The notes beneath the pieces are model-generated. The model was given only the letters and a program-made list of their open reading frames with translations. It made no database searches and was not told the DNA's origin. From Obelidium mucronatum (taxonomy: Eukaryota; Chytridiomycota; Chytridiomycetes; Chytridiales; Chytriomycetaceae), in NCBI GenBank assembly GCA_025765595.1, contig JAIVFH010000155.1:1-64000 (forward strand): a stretch of DNA of 64,000 bases, in the 5' to 3' direction. Shown here in pieces: positions 21,820 to 32,445 of this stretch. Position 1 is the stretch's first letter. Every line of letters begins with the position of its first letter. Position numbers and translations under genes: made by a program.

Positions 21820-23786
21820 TCACTTCTTATAATCATCACAATATTTTGCAATATGTCCTTGCTGGAGCACAATAAAAAGATTCCTCAGTTCAGCGCACTT
21901 CGCAGGAATCAGATAAAATACAAACCTTGCCGCAGCGAAAACAGGCACCTGGCTCAACATTTCGCCTTGATTTGTCAAACGTATAACTCCGGCTTGAACG
22001 AAATGCGTCATAAGAATCTTGAGCTGGAACCCCAAGGTGTGAATTTACGCAAATAGTCGCTCATTTTGGTTTCCAAACTTCAGAACTTACATTGGAAACC
22101 TGAAAATTCCATCTGCGTTGGATGGAACGATGAAGCACCATATCCAGAATCTCTCGACTCCCTACTTCGCCAATGCTGTTCAGGAGACGGGCTTCTCCGA
22201 CGGCGCTTTCTCCTTGAGTCATCAGAATCGCTACCACTACTTGAATCAGAATCAGTGCCAGAATCATCCTCTTCAAACTCGGGATTAGCCGTCCGTTTCG
22301 CTTTCCGATCGGCCAAAAAGGAATCAATCCTGCCACTTTCCCAACCGCTTTGATCAAATCTTTTCGCGATAGCTGCTTTTGAGTCTTCGTTTTCGGTCTC
22401 CTCGAAAGCGGAAAGGTCTGATGAGACAATTTTGACAATTTTCTTTTGATCCGAAAGGCCTTTATAATATTCTTCGAGTACTTGATCGATATTGGGCACA
22501 GTTTGTGGTGAAGGAATGGAGTTGAATGAAGAAACTCTCACAGAGTCATAATATTTGCTTCCCAGCTAATTCCATATTAATTGCTGGGCATAATGAAGAA
22601 GTAATAGGTTGTAATACCGGTACAACAGAAAACAATAGCCCCGCAGGCAATTCATAGTACTTTTTGGGGACAGCAGTTGGCTTTCGCAACTCTGCAGCAA
22701 TCTTCATATTTGCAGCAGATATATCACGCACAGGGTTTTGAGAAAGCGGTGCAACTTCTTGCGGCTCAATATTCTCTGGTTTTGCAGCCGCTTGTGCCAA
22801 AAGTTCGCGAGGGAATATGTTTTTCGTGCCCCAGATCGTGACAATCTTTGAATTTGAGCGTGAGAATTAAATGACTTCAGAATCATAGATATCCAATAAG
22901 TTGGGCCACCTTGTTGATTTTCTCTACATTCGCACTGGCTGCCTGCATTGGAGCTTGCAGAAAAAACCCAAGCAACGGAGCCACAGCATCACGAAACAGG
23001 CACATTTTTTTCTGGGATCTATGATAGCTTGTTTTGATGCGGTGCGCAACAACAAAAGCAAAATGAAATTGTGTACTCACTCATACATGAGTATTTCGTT
23101 GACCAAATATAACACATGCAGTCTCTCTTGAAATATCTCAGACTTCTTAATTGCAGAGACGAAAAGCTCTATTGTGGATTTGATTGACTCTGACGTTTGG
23201 CAGTTCTTGAAAATGAAGTTTTTGGCGTTCTATCAGACCAAATACAAAAACAACAGGTTAAAAAAGTAACGATAGTCACGCATCGAGAGAATTAAACCTG
23301 AATGTTGTTTTTCGTACACTCTTTTGTGACGGAATCAATGAGCGATTGAATTTCGGATGTTTTGGATCCTGTTTGGTTCGAAGGAATAGCAGAGGGAGCC
23401 ATTGAAGCAATTAAGTTTTGCTGGAGCTGCATGAATTCGACTGTAGCGACAAGGGTTTAGGCCATGTTTCTGAGATGTGCACCAATTTCGCAGTACCTGG
23501 ATTTCTATATGACCAGACTTTAAACGAAAAGTACGGATATGACGACGAATTCGGCCAAAGAAAGCGACATTGCGTATTTGGGTTCTTTGACTCCTGGTCC
23601 ATCAACAAATAGAGAAACATGTTGTTGTTTTTGGCCACTTTTTCCGCAATAGTGTGAATCTGATCTCGCTCGGCCGAGTCTGGAAAGATACTGGAAATGA
23701 GCAATGTTAAAGAAACTCATGACCCTTGTACCTGACGGTGGATGAGGAATAGGACCGATTGGTGCAGGAAAAGTTGCCCACTCCAT
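21820..23786 (-). CDS. CHERP-like splicing factor: SURP + CID domains, C-terminal CCHC zinc knuckle
   Basis: The start (23786) gives MEWATFPAPIGPIPHPPS. Exon 2 (23679-23497) encodes a SURP domain (IHTIAEKVAKNNNMFLYLL ... FLWPNSSSYPYFSFKVW). Later exons encode a CID: KKSEIFQERLHVLYLVNEIL, then FRDAVAPLLGFFLQAP and VEKINKVAQLIGYL. Next comes a KKYYELPAGLL motif typical of CHERP and U2-associated SR140-type proteins. A Ser/Asp/Arg-rich segment follows (DSDSSSGSDSDDSRRKRRRR). The last exons read ACFRCGKQGHIAKYCDDYKK, a perfect C-x2-C-x4-H-x4-C zinc knuckle, ending at 21820. Metazoan CHERP ends with a G-patch instead. SURP domains contact splicing factors and CIDs bind the phosphorylated RNA polymerase II tail. 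At least seven small introns. Confidence 0.75.
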
Positions 23787-23835
23787 TTTATTGAAAACTA
23801 AAAAAAAGCGACTTTCATTCAACGACAGTTCATAA

Positions 23836-24792
23836 TCAAAGAGCTCCAAAGACTCTACGTCTAAAGAAAGCAGTGAGAGGATAAAGTTGCTGACTATGAT
23901 GAGGAGCATTAAATGGCCAGAACGGTAGTAACGACGAGGCTCTTGATGACACGGATACCGAACGTTGACTCAGAAGGGATCTGGATTGAGGAGAGCCATT
24001 GATTGCAGTCAAAGCATTCTGAGAAGTAAATAGCGATCCCACAGCATCTGCGCTACCCGTCAGCTCAAGCACGCGTTGCATCAGAGTAGCATTTTGTTTT
24101 TCCAGTAGCCGAACCCGTTGCGTCAACTCTTGATTCGACGATTCCAGTTCTTCTACATGTTTGCGTTTGCGATCTCTACTGACTTGGGCAAATTCCTTGT
24201 TCTTTTCCTTTCTGTGTTGCAATTGGGCGTTCTTCTCCTCTGTCAGATTGGATTGAAGATTAGTTACATCAGTTCAACAACAACGAGCATAGAACATCAG
24301 GACAGGAAAACAAGATGGAAGAAGCAAGGTATCATGAAGGCTGCCGTCAAACGGCAAAACCTCTCGCCGATCAAGAGACAACTGAGGCAAAACAGAAAAA
24401 CAAGAAACCTCACCTTCACTCAAAACTTTCGGTTTCCTTCCCCTCGTACTCTTTCCAGCAGGCTGAGATTTCGATAGCGAAGAGTCCGATTCAGAAGGAG
24501 ACGCCGGAGCAAACGGTTGTGAGGAGGGGGCTGAAGAAGTGGAACCAGAACCAAAAGTGAATAGAAAGTCAAAGGGGCTGTTTCCAAAGAGAGGTGTTGA
24601 TCCTAAGCCAACACCAGAAGTCGGGCTGGTGTTTCCGCTCGACTGGTCCAATTCGGAAGTGGAGGCTTCTAGGAGGAAGCGGTCAATCTCATCCTGTAGT
24701 GACTGGTTGTTGATGGGCAATGGTGGTGAAGATGAGGCGCTTCCAGGGTTTGCGGTATGTAGTATATGGGAGAAGTCAAAGAGTGACGACAT
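23836..24792 (-). CDS. bZIP transcription factor
   Basis: Two exons (24792-24414 and 24239-23836) encode 260 residues. Residues 1-126 are Ser/Pro-rich (activation-type) and end in a basic GKSTRGRKPK patch. The basic region follows immediately after the intron: HRKEKNKEFAQVSRDRKRKH, matching the N-x7-R consensus (N at NKEF, R at SRDR). It runs into a leucine zipper, VEELESSNQELTQRVRLLEK then NATLMQRVLEL. The AQVSRDRKR core resembles the XBP1/HAC1 group of unfolded-protein-response bZIPs, but that assignment is only a guess. The start at 24792 is the first Met of an open frame. The intron is 174 nt, unusually long here. Confidence 0.8.
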
Positions 24793-26522
24793 TTTGTTTC
24801 TGGGTGAGTTTTTATTTGGTGACGTGGGGCAATAAACTAGCTAGAAAACATGTTCAGAAAAGAACGCTTCAAAGGTAGAGTTCATCTTGAGCGCAAACCC
24901 TTACTGTTTCTGTCCTGTATTTCACATAATTGCTACGAAAACTGGCCCGAGGAAGTTGGTGATATCCTCGTCAACTGCCTGTCTTGGCTGCAAGTCCCAA
25001 CAACTGAGTGAAAAATTCTACACTGTAGTAATTAGATCTTTAGCGTAGCGGTTTTTCTGTCCTTTCATGCTTTCTCTTGTGGTGGTATAGGCTGGGTGGA
25101 GTGGCGCAGTAAAGGGTTTTGTTTTCTTTTTGTTAAATATTGCCTGTTTTATGCAAAATTGGATTTCCTCGCAGGTAGAAGAGGACAAAAAATGGAAATT
25201 TCTCGCCAACATCGTTCCTCCGACGAACCAATCCTGTAAAGAGAACAAACAGAATGGACCATCCCCAATCATCTGTTGCCTGAGAACACGCCCTCCAACC
25301 AATGGTTCGGTTGGTTCATTCTAAATGCAAGCGGAAGGCGCTAAGGAACTCATTAGCCCATACCACCTGGTTATAGAGTTACAAACCAAATAAGAGCCAA
25401 TCGAATTGGCAAAACCGGAACTGGAAAGAAAATGCGAGTGAAGCTGAAGTCTACCGCTTTGGCTGGATGCAATCAAACATTAAAAATAGCTCCTTGTTTA
25501 ATAGAAATATCAATAAATGTTTATTAATTCATTATGTACTGAGTCGTTGGTTGGATTCGTCGAAATGTTGTTGGTGTTGTTGAGGTCTTGGTGGCGACCA
25601 CTTCGAACATAGCGGCATTCATCCTTGACTACAGGAGAGCAATAAGGCTTAAACTGGCTGTTCGTGCGTTCAATTAAATATTATAGGGTGGTATCGATTA
25701 AAAGATACTGCATGGTTTGGAGACTTTATGTGTGGGTTTATACCTCACCAGTCCTTCACGCGACAATTTGTCACCAGTCCGATTGACTATCCAAACTCTT
25801 TACTCTTTTCAACTTAAGTATGTAATGGAGATCTGTGAGTGGTTCGTTTTTGCCACAAAGTCTTCCACCTAAATCAATTGTTAAGACTCAGCAGCTTCCG
25901 ATGAATACCGATGAAGTCGCTGACGTATTCTAAAGTATTTGAAGGAGTTCGAGCTCTATTTGGCCAGTAGTGAGGAGCCTGCTCATCAGTGGCGCCTTCG
26001 AACAGAACTCACGACACTAACAATTCAGTCTCCAAGATAGTTTCGAAAATGAAATAAAATGTTTAGGGAAAGGATTAGTTATAACTACTGATCTCTGTAT
26101 TTGGTCGAAGCTGTGGTACAGTTACGCGGCACGACGATAACTGCCGACGGAGACCGTCAGGAAGCATCCCACTGTCCAAACGCTCAGCCATGATCTCTAA
26201 AACATACTAATTCAGTTTTATTATGCCGTAGCCGGTGTGTGCAGCTGCTGAGGGCCTTGAGATGCTGATGGTGTAGTCAGGGCACTTTGCACCAAAATGC
26301 GAGAAATACTTTTCCAACACAAACAACAACAAGAACACAAACCAAGCTGTTTTCAACATTTGAAAAGCGCATTAGAACCGCAGTAACGCGTTTTGATAGT
26401 TTGCAATAATCTCCGACGCGTTCTGAAGTGTGGTTACCCCGTTTTCCGGTGCAAGTTCAGATTTCAAGACCCGCCACCAAAAATTGTCCGAACTGTCAAA
26501 TATCTGAAAAAAAGCTGAAAAA
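24793..26522. other. Intergenic, no gene recognised
   Basis: About 1.7 kb between the bZIP gene and the TATA box at 26525. Short open frames exist (for example 25302-25018 minus) but show no recognisable domain. Small hairpins such as GACGG-aga-CCGTC near 26146 occur. It may hold the bZIP promoter and unseen non-coding RNA genes. Confidence 0.4.
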
Positions 26523-26538
26523 GGTATAAATAGGCAGC
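26523..26538 (+). promoter_or_regulatory. TATA promoter identical in core to the U1 snRNA promoter
   Basis: The 16-bp string GGTATAAATAGGCAGC is identical to the one at 51299-51314, which sits 34 bp upstream of the U1 snRNA 5' end. By analogy transcription would start near 26558. A CT-rich stretch follows (26545-26620), with no convincing open reading frame downstream. Confidence 0.55.
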
Positions 26539-26557
26539 GTATTCCCCTCTTTTTTCA

Positions 26558-27195
26558 TCTCACACTTCTTCTCTCCTTCAAAACTCCTCCCTCCTCTCTC
26601 TCTCTTCAATACTTGGGAACTGGAAGAAAAGCACCTCTATCCGAAACTACTTTCAGTCCGAGACTCTCTTCAACTCACCCAATAACTCAGTCAAAAAAAA
26701 ATTCCTAAAAGGTGTAAAAGGTGTACTTTTGGGTCTCTATTTTTGCATTGGATGGGTTGAGTTGGAGTGTAAAGTGTTGTCTCCTGTCCTTCTCCTCTCC
26801 AAGACTCTCTTCAACTCACCGAGAACATTATCAAAGTGTTTTTGGTTGAGTCGTAGTGTAAAGGTTGTCTTCTTACTCCATACTTGCCTCTACGACTCCA
26901 TCGAGAGCACAATCAAGAAGTAATCAATCCCCGAAAGGTGTAAAAGGTGTACTTTTGGGTTTCGATGATGTTTCTTTTGGTGGAGATGGCATAGTATCAT
27001 TTTTTGCACATTTGAATGATATTTTTATTTTGGAAGGACGCGATCAAAAAGGTAATGGCGGGATTTTGGGTTCAGGGCCTCCTCGTGGCTCCCGCTGGTA
27101 ACAGGGCTTCTCCCTGGCTGACACTGAACCCCCTTCGATTCTTTGTTTTACTTTTCTATGTACTTTGTTTTTATTCTCAATAAAACTCGATTAAT
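26558..27195 (+). ncRNA. Candidate long non-coding transcript
   Basis: The region between the TATA box and VAC8 has a promoter, a CT-rich start, repeated GGTGTAAAAGGTGTACTTTT units (about 26711 and 26938) and complementary CAACTCACC / GGGTTGAGTTG segments. A strong multi-stem element lies at 27068-27131, closed by GGGTTCAG/CTGAACCC. An AATAAAA-type signal follows at about 27179-27185. The only frames are short and unlike any protein I know. It might be a structured RNA or simply an unusual 5' leader of VAC8. Confidence 0.35.
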
Positions 27196-27215
27196 AACTC
27201 ATTTAAATTCCGAAA

Positions 27216-29388
27216 ATGCTTTGCAACTGCTTTACGCTGTGTCTTCCGCTGTTCTCGCGACGTCACAGCAGCAGCAGTAGGGAATATACAGCGCTGGCAA
27301 CAGCCGATGTGGAGGCGTCCGCCGAAGAGCGCGCGGCGTTGGCGACGGTGGAGGCAGCGTTGGCGGGTAAGAAAGAAGAAGAAGTAGGAGAAGAGAAAGA
27401 AGAGTAACTTATTCCTCTATCGCCGCCGCAGACGACGCGGCGGGGCTGCTTGTCGCAGAAACGGGCGGCTTCCGCGCGCTCGACGTGCTCGTGTTTTGCA
27501 ACGACGCCGGCCGCATGCGCGCGGCGGCGGCAGCGCTGGTCGGCGCGTCGGCGCAGTCGGCGGCCAGCGTCGATGCGCGCGTCGTCGACTGGTGCGTGCA
27601 CTTGCTGAACAGCGCCGACGCGGACACGCAGCAGCGCGCGGCGGCGGCGCTCGGCAACCTGGCGGTCAACGGTGATGAGTCAGCGGCGCCGTCGGATTAC
27701 TAATCAACGCATCGCAGAAACAAACAAAGCGGCGATTGTCGACTTTGGCGCGCTGGACGCTCTCGTGGCGCTGCTGTCGGCGGCCGACGTCGAAGTGCAG
27801 TGCAACGCGGTGGGTTGCATCACGAATCTCGCAACTCACGGTATGCCATTGTTTTGTATTCGGATACAGCACACACTCAACACTGAGCACTAGATGCTAA
27901 CAAGGACAAAATCGCTCAATCTGGCGCCCTCGGACCTCTGACGCATTTGGCTAGATCATCGGATCTTCGCGTTCAACGAAATGCTACTGGCGCCCTCTTG
28001 AACATGACGCATACTGTCGACAATCGTCTTCAACTCGTTGCTGTTAATGCGATCCCTACTCTGGTTGATTTATTGACCAACTCTCCAGACTATGATGTTC
28101 AATACTATTGTACCACTTGTCTTTCAAATATTGCTGTTGATTACGTTCATCGGAAATTACTCGCTTCCACTGAACCTCTTTTGGTGCCTAAATTGCTTGT
28201 TTTGACGGATTCTCCTTCATTGAAGGTTCAATGTCAGGCTACCCTTGCATTGCGTAATTTGGCTTCTGATGGTTTGTTGTTTCACCGCCGTAGGCATTGC
28301 TCTCTCCGCCGTAGGCGGTATTTCTTTGCCGAAGGCGGATTTCTTTTTTATTCGGCACTCCTTACGTGGCGAATTCCTTACAATCCAAAACTAACAACTA
28401 CATTAGACTACTTTCAAATACAGATTGTAGAAAAAAAGGGACTCACATCTTTACGGCAACTAATTCAATCCCAAATCCCTGAAATTGTTGTGGCCGCAGT
28501 TGCATGTCTCCGCAACATTTCTATCCACTCATCAAACGAAACACCCATTGTCGACAGCGGATTCTTGCCGCTCCTTCTTGGTCTTTTAATTGTAGACAAC
28601 TCAGAAATTCAATGCCACGCAATGAGTACCATCAGGAATTTGGCTAGCTCTGACGAAAACAAGACGATAATTATTAAAGAAGGCGCAATCTATCGTATTG
28701 GCGAATTACTGCGGTTGGAAGATGGCGTGCTTTCGGAATCTGTCAAGAATGAAATGACTGCCTGTTTGGCGGTTTTGGCTCTTGTTGGTCAGTGTTTTCG
28801 TTATTGCGATTCATTGGAAATAACGTCAGTATTTAGAAGGAGCTAGGGCACAAATATTGAAACTACTCAAGTATCTGATTCGGCTATGTTTGTCATCCCA
28901 AGATGGCGACATAACGAGTAACTCGGCATTTACGATTGGAAACTGCGTCGTTGATTGTAAGCACATCCTTATCTGTTCACGCGACGTGTTTCTAAACATG
29001 TGTAATCACATCATCAGTGAATGAACGGGAAACCCAAATGTTCTTGCATCATTGGCAAAACTTTAGAAAATACATTGCCAAGTTTATTTCAAGCTCAGAT
29101 ACATCACTACGGCATATTGCAGTATGGACGCTGGTACAATGCATCTCCGGAAATGGTAACTTATATACCTATAACAGTTTACTCTTCTATTAACACTGTC
29201 ATGAAGAAAAAGTTCGTGAAAAGCTGAGCGACGACAAGGAGCTGCTACGACTAATTGAGGCAGTATCAAACAAGACACTGCCTAATAGTCGCGAAGTAGC
29301 AGCCACCTCCTCTGGCTTAATAGTGGAGAACTCTGTCGAAGAGTTGTCACAAACGCTCTTGCATGAACTCCAGTCGCCTCGCGAGTAA
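27216..29388 (+). CDS. VAC8: Vac8-like armadillo-repeat protein
   Basis: Armadillo repeats align along the whole gene with Vac8 as known from fungi. Examples are [68 protein letters not shown] and [17 protein letters not shown]. Vac8 anchors on the vacuole membrane and serves vacuole inheritance, nucleus-vacuole junctions and selective autophagy. The N-terminus here is [11 protein letters not shown]; it keeps cysteines that could be palmitoylated but lacks the Gly-2 myristoylation signal of yeast Vac8. At least seven exons: exon 1 splices at about 27366, another intron spans 28272-28406, and the last exon ends TAA at 29386-29388. The first ~600 nt of coding sequence are extremely GC-rich, then composition drops abruptly near 27840. 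Confidence 0.85.
28272..28406 (+). repeat. VAC8 intron carrying GC-rich palindromes
   Basis: This intron joins ASD to [12 protein letters not shown] in frame. At 135 nt it is about twice the local norm. It contains ACCGCCGTAGGC (28284-28295), CCGCCGTAGGCGG (28306-28318) and GCCGAAGGCGG (28328-28338). The last is the complement of the core seen at 1633-1658. Confidence 0.6.
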
Positions 29389-29539
29389 ACTTCACCTCTT
29401 TTTTTTTTGTTAACGCAGTGCAATCTATTATTGTGTGTATTGTTATATATATAAAATATTTGTATATTGTAAAAAACGAGACTATTTGTTTTAAGGTTGT
29501 TCATAATTCTTTTTTCTTTCTTTTTTTTTTTTAAGAAAA

Positions 29540-32381
29540 ATGAGAGAAAGCGAACGTACACCGCTACAAGTACATCGCTGTCGCTTCGTCGATTACGTCC
29601 CATCAGCAATCAACGCTTTAAGTTTCATCTCCAAAGACGTAAAGCGGCCTCTTCTAGCTTGTGCGAGGGCAAATGGAGACATTGAAATCTGGAACCCGAT
29701 TACCTGGCACATTGAACGGGTAACAACGCATATACCCCTGCAAGACTTCCGAAAACCTGACATCTCATACTTTTCCTTCCAAAAAAAACAGACGATCCCT
29801 GGTATCACTGGCGCTGGATCGATTGAAAGTATCGCTTGGATCCCTGTCATTGACAAACCAGAAGATGACGAAGAAGACGACGACGATGATGATGAAGCAG
29901 ACGAAAACAACGATGCAAATGAAAACAAGAAACCTTTGACCTCAAAATCGAAAAGACAACAACAACAACAACAACAGTCAAAGATCCTGCACACACCACG
30001 GTTGTTTACAGCGGGCCTAGATGGATTCATTACGGAATGGGATCTTGTCACTCTGGCCCCCATATCTCGCGTGGAATCTGGTGGTGGCGCGATTTGGTCC
30101 ATGTCTGTGGCTCCCACTGGAACAGAGATTGCGATTGGATGTGAAGACGGGTGTGTTAGAATTTTTGAAGTTGCGCCTGTGGGGGCATCTGATTGTGTTG
30201 TTTATAAGGCTGCTTGTGATCGTCAGGATGGTTTGTTGCGTGTTTTTTTTTGTTGTTGTTTTCGGTTGGCGCTTCATCTCATGTTTCAATCCCAAAAAGG
30301 TCGAATCCTCTCTGTCGCCTATCACCCCTTCAAACCTATTGTCTCAGCCAGCTCCTCCGACTCTTGTATCCGAAGCTACTCAACCGAGAACTTCCGCCTC
30401 CTCAACCGCCTCACCGTCGACACTGGAAAACGCAAAGAAGAGACATTAGTATGGACCTTGACATACCTCTCCAATGGCACGCTTGTTTCCGGAGACTCGA
30501 TCGGAGCCGTCTCGTTTTTCGACGACGAGTCCCACACCTTGATCAAATCAATTAAATCTCACTACGCGGACGTTCTTTGCTTGGCAGGCGGTTCCAACGG
30601 AGACGTTGTCTATTCAAGTGGTGTAGACAGACGCGTGATTCAATACCGCCTTGTGGACAACACGCTTCAGAACCAAGCCACCTATATGACAGCCATGCAA
30701 AAGACACAGACGCGGCGGCAGTTCCAGCAAACGTGGGTTCTCTCTGGAGATCGCCGGTTCCATTCCCATGATGTACGTGCATTGGCGCTATGTGAGACGA
30801 AACCGATTGATTCGCTGGTTTCCGGGGGCATGGATACGACTTTTGTTGTTTCACGGACGGTTTCGTTGTTTCCGGATAGTAAGCAGGAGAGGCAGAGTCC
30901 GTTTCCGCAGCGGGCGTTGGTTTCTTTGGCGGCGGAGGGGAGGTTGTTGTTGGCAAGGTTTGATGATCATGTTAAGGTGTGGGCGTTGGGGCAGAGTGCT
31001 GGGGATGTGGAGGATTTTGGGGGTGTTGATGCGGTTGGGGAGAGAGTTCCGGTTGCTAGAAAGGAGCGGCTTTTGGCGGAATTGAAAATCAAGGTGAAAT
31101 AATTTTTGGGTTGATTAATCTTTTTTTTTGTTTAACTCTTCTTTTTTTTTTTTGCAGTGTGTCACAAATCTGATTTCTTCTGCGATTTCTCCGGATGGAT
31201 CATTCATTGCCGTCTCAGATCTATTTTGTACTCGATTGTTTTCAGTCTCTGTTGAACCAGCCAGAGTGGTTCGCCAGAAGCGATTCCCTTCACCATCCAT
31301 CATTCCAGGATCCACCACCATCGTATTCACACCCGATTCTAAACGTTTAATCCTCGCGGGAACTGATTCCATCGTTCGTGTCGTGGATATCTCGAACCCT
31401 GATTTTGAAACTGTCGCGGAGTTTACTGAGCATCGCGGAACAACCCGAGCGCATCGAAAAAACGCAATGGAAGGTGTTGAAGTGAATGGGGTGGCTGTAT
31501 CGCGGAAGCAGCAATTTACTGGCGCAGAGTTGGTTTCTAGTCTTGCTGTCAGTACGGATTGTCAGTGGTTGGCGACTGGCGATATGGCGAACCGCATCAA
31601 CGTTTATAACCTTGATGGATTGAAAGTGAGTCTGCTTTTTTTTCCTGGGAATTGCGTTTCTAAACATCAACTCTTTTTTTTTCTTTGTAGCATCACGCAA
31701 CGATTCCCCAACTTACATCACAACACACATCACTTACATTCAGTTTCAATTCATCAAACTTGATTGCCACGCTCGACTCGAATGAAGTATTCATCTATGA
31801 TGCCGAACACGCGCGTCTATCTGAATGGTCACGACACAACTCTCATGCATTGCCGTCTCACTTTTTGCAGCGGACAGATACAATTATGGGTGCTGGGTCA
31901 TGTGAATCTGCGCCGCAAAAGGTTGTTGTTTGGGGAGCCAATTATTTGGTTAGCATAGATACGAGCAAGGTAAGAGAAAGAAAATTTTTTGTATGTAGGG
32001 ATAGCCTTAGTTATATTAACGCTTTTTGCTTCTTGAATAATCAAGTCTATACTCCACAAGCAATCATCAAACAAGAGGAAATTGAGTGCCAAGAAATCAA
32101 ACCCCACCGACAAAAAGTCATCCGTTCCAAATGGCCATAGTAAACCAACCAGCAACAACAACACTCATCACTCTTCTGAAGAGGAAGACGCGTCCATGAC
32201 TGCTGCTGCTACAACAAAACACGAAAACAAGGGCGCATTCTCGATTCAATTCAAATACGGACCAACAATGTTTTTCGGATTCCTGGCTGGTGGGGCCGAA
32301 GCCGTTGTTGTGGAACGACCCGTGTTGAGTGTGATGGATGCTTTGCCGACTGGATTCTACAGGAAAACCTTTTCCGCATGA
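29540..32381 (+). CDS. UTP4: U3 snoRNP t-UTP component Utp4 (cirhin)
   Basis: WD40 protein of the small-subunit processome that supports rDNA transcription and early cleavage of pre-rRNA in the nucleolus. The start VHRCRFVDYVPSAINALSF ... ARANGDIEIWNPITWHIERV is the typical Utp4/cirhin opening. Further WD repeats include PRLFTAGLDGFITEWDL, GTEIAIGCEDGCVRIFEV and VAYHPFKPIVSASSSDSCIRSYS. The end MFFGFLAGGAEAVVVERPVL ... LPTGFYRKTFSA matches the family's conserved C-terminus (VVERPW...LP..FYRK). Introns lie at about 30240-30299, 31096-31157, 31627-31690 and 31971-32045, all GT-AG and frame-preserving. An acidic insert (DDEEDDDDDDEADENN) sits after the second WD repeat. About 24 bp of T-rich leader precedes the ATG. 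Confidence 0.9.
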
Positions 32382-32445
32382 GGATGAACACATTCTCTCC
32401 TCTATTTTTTAAAGTTTATATAAAACAAAACCAGATTACATCTCA

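Noticed and set aside
25018..25302. A 94-residue minus-strand frame in the 24.8-26.5 kb gap.
   Set aside because: No domain, no supporting splice sites, and its composition is not clearly coding.
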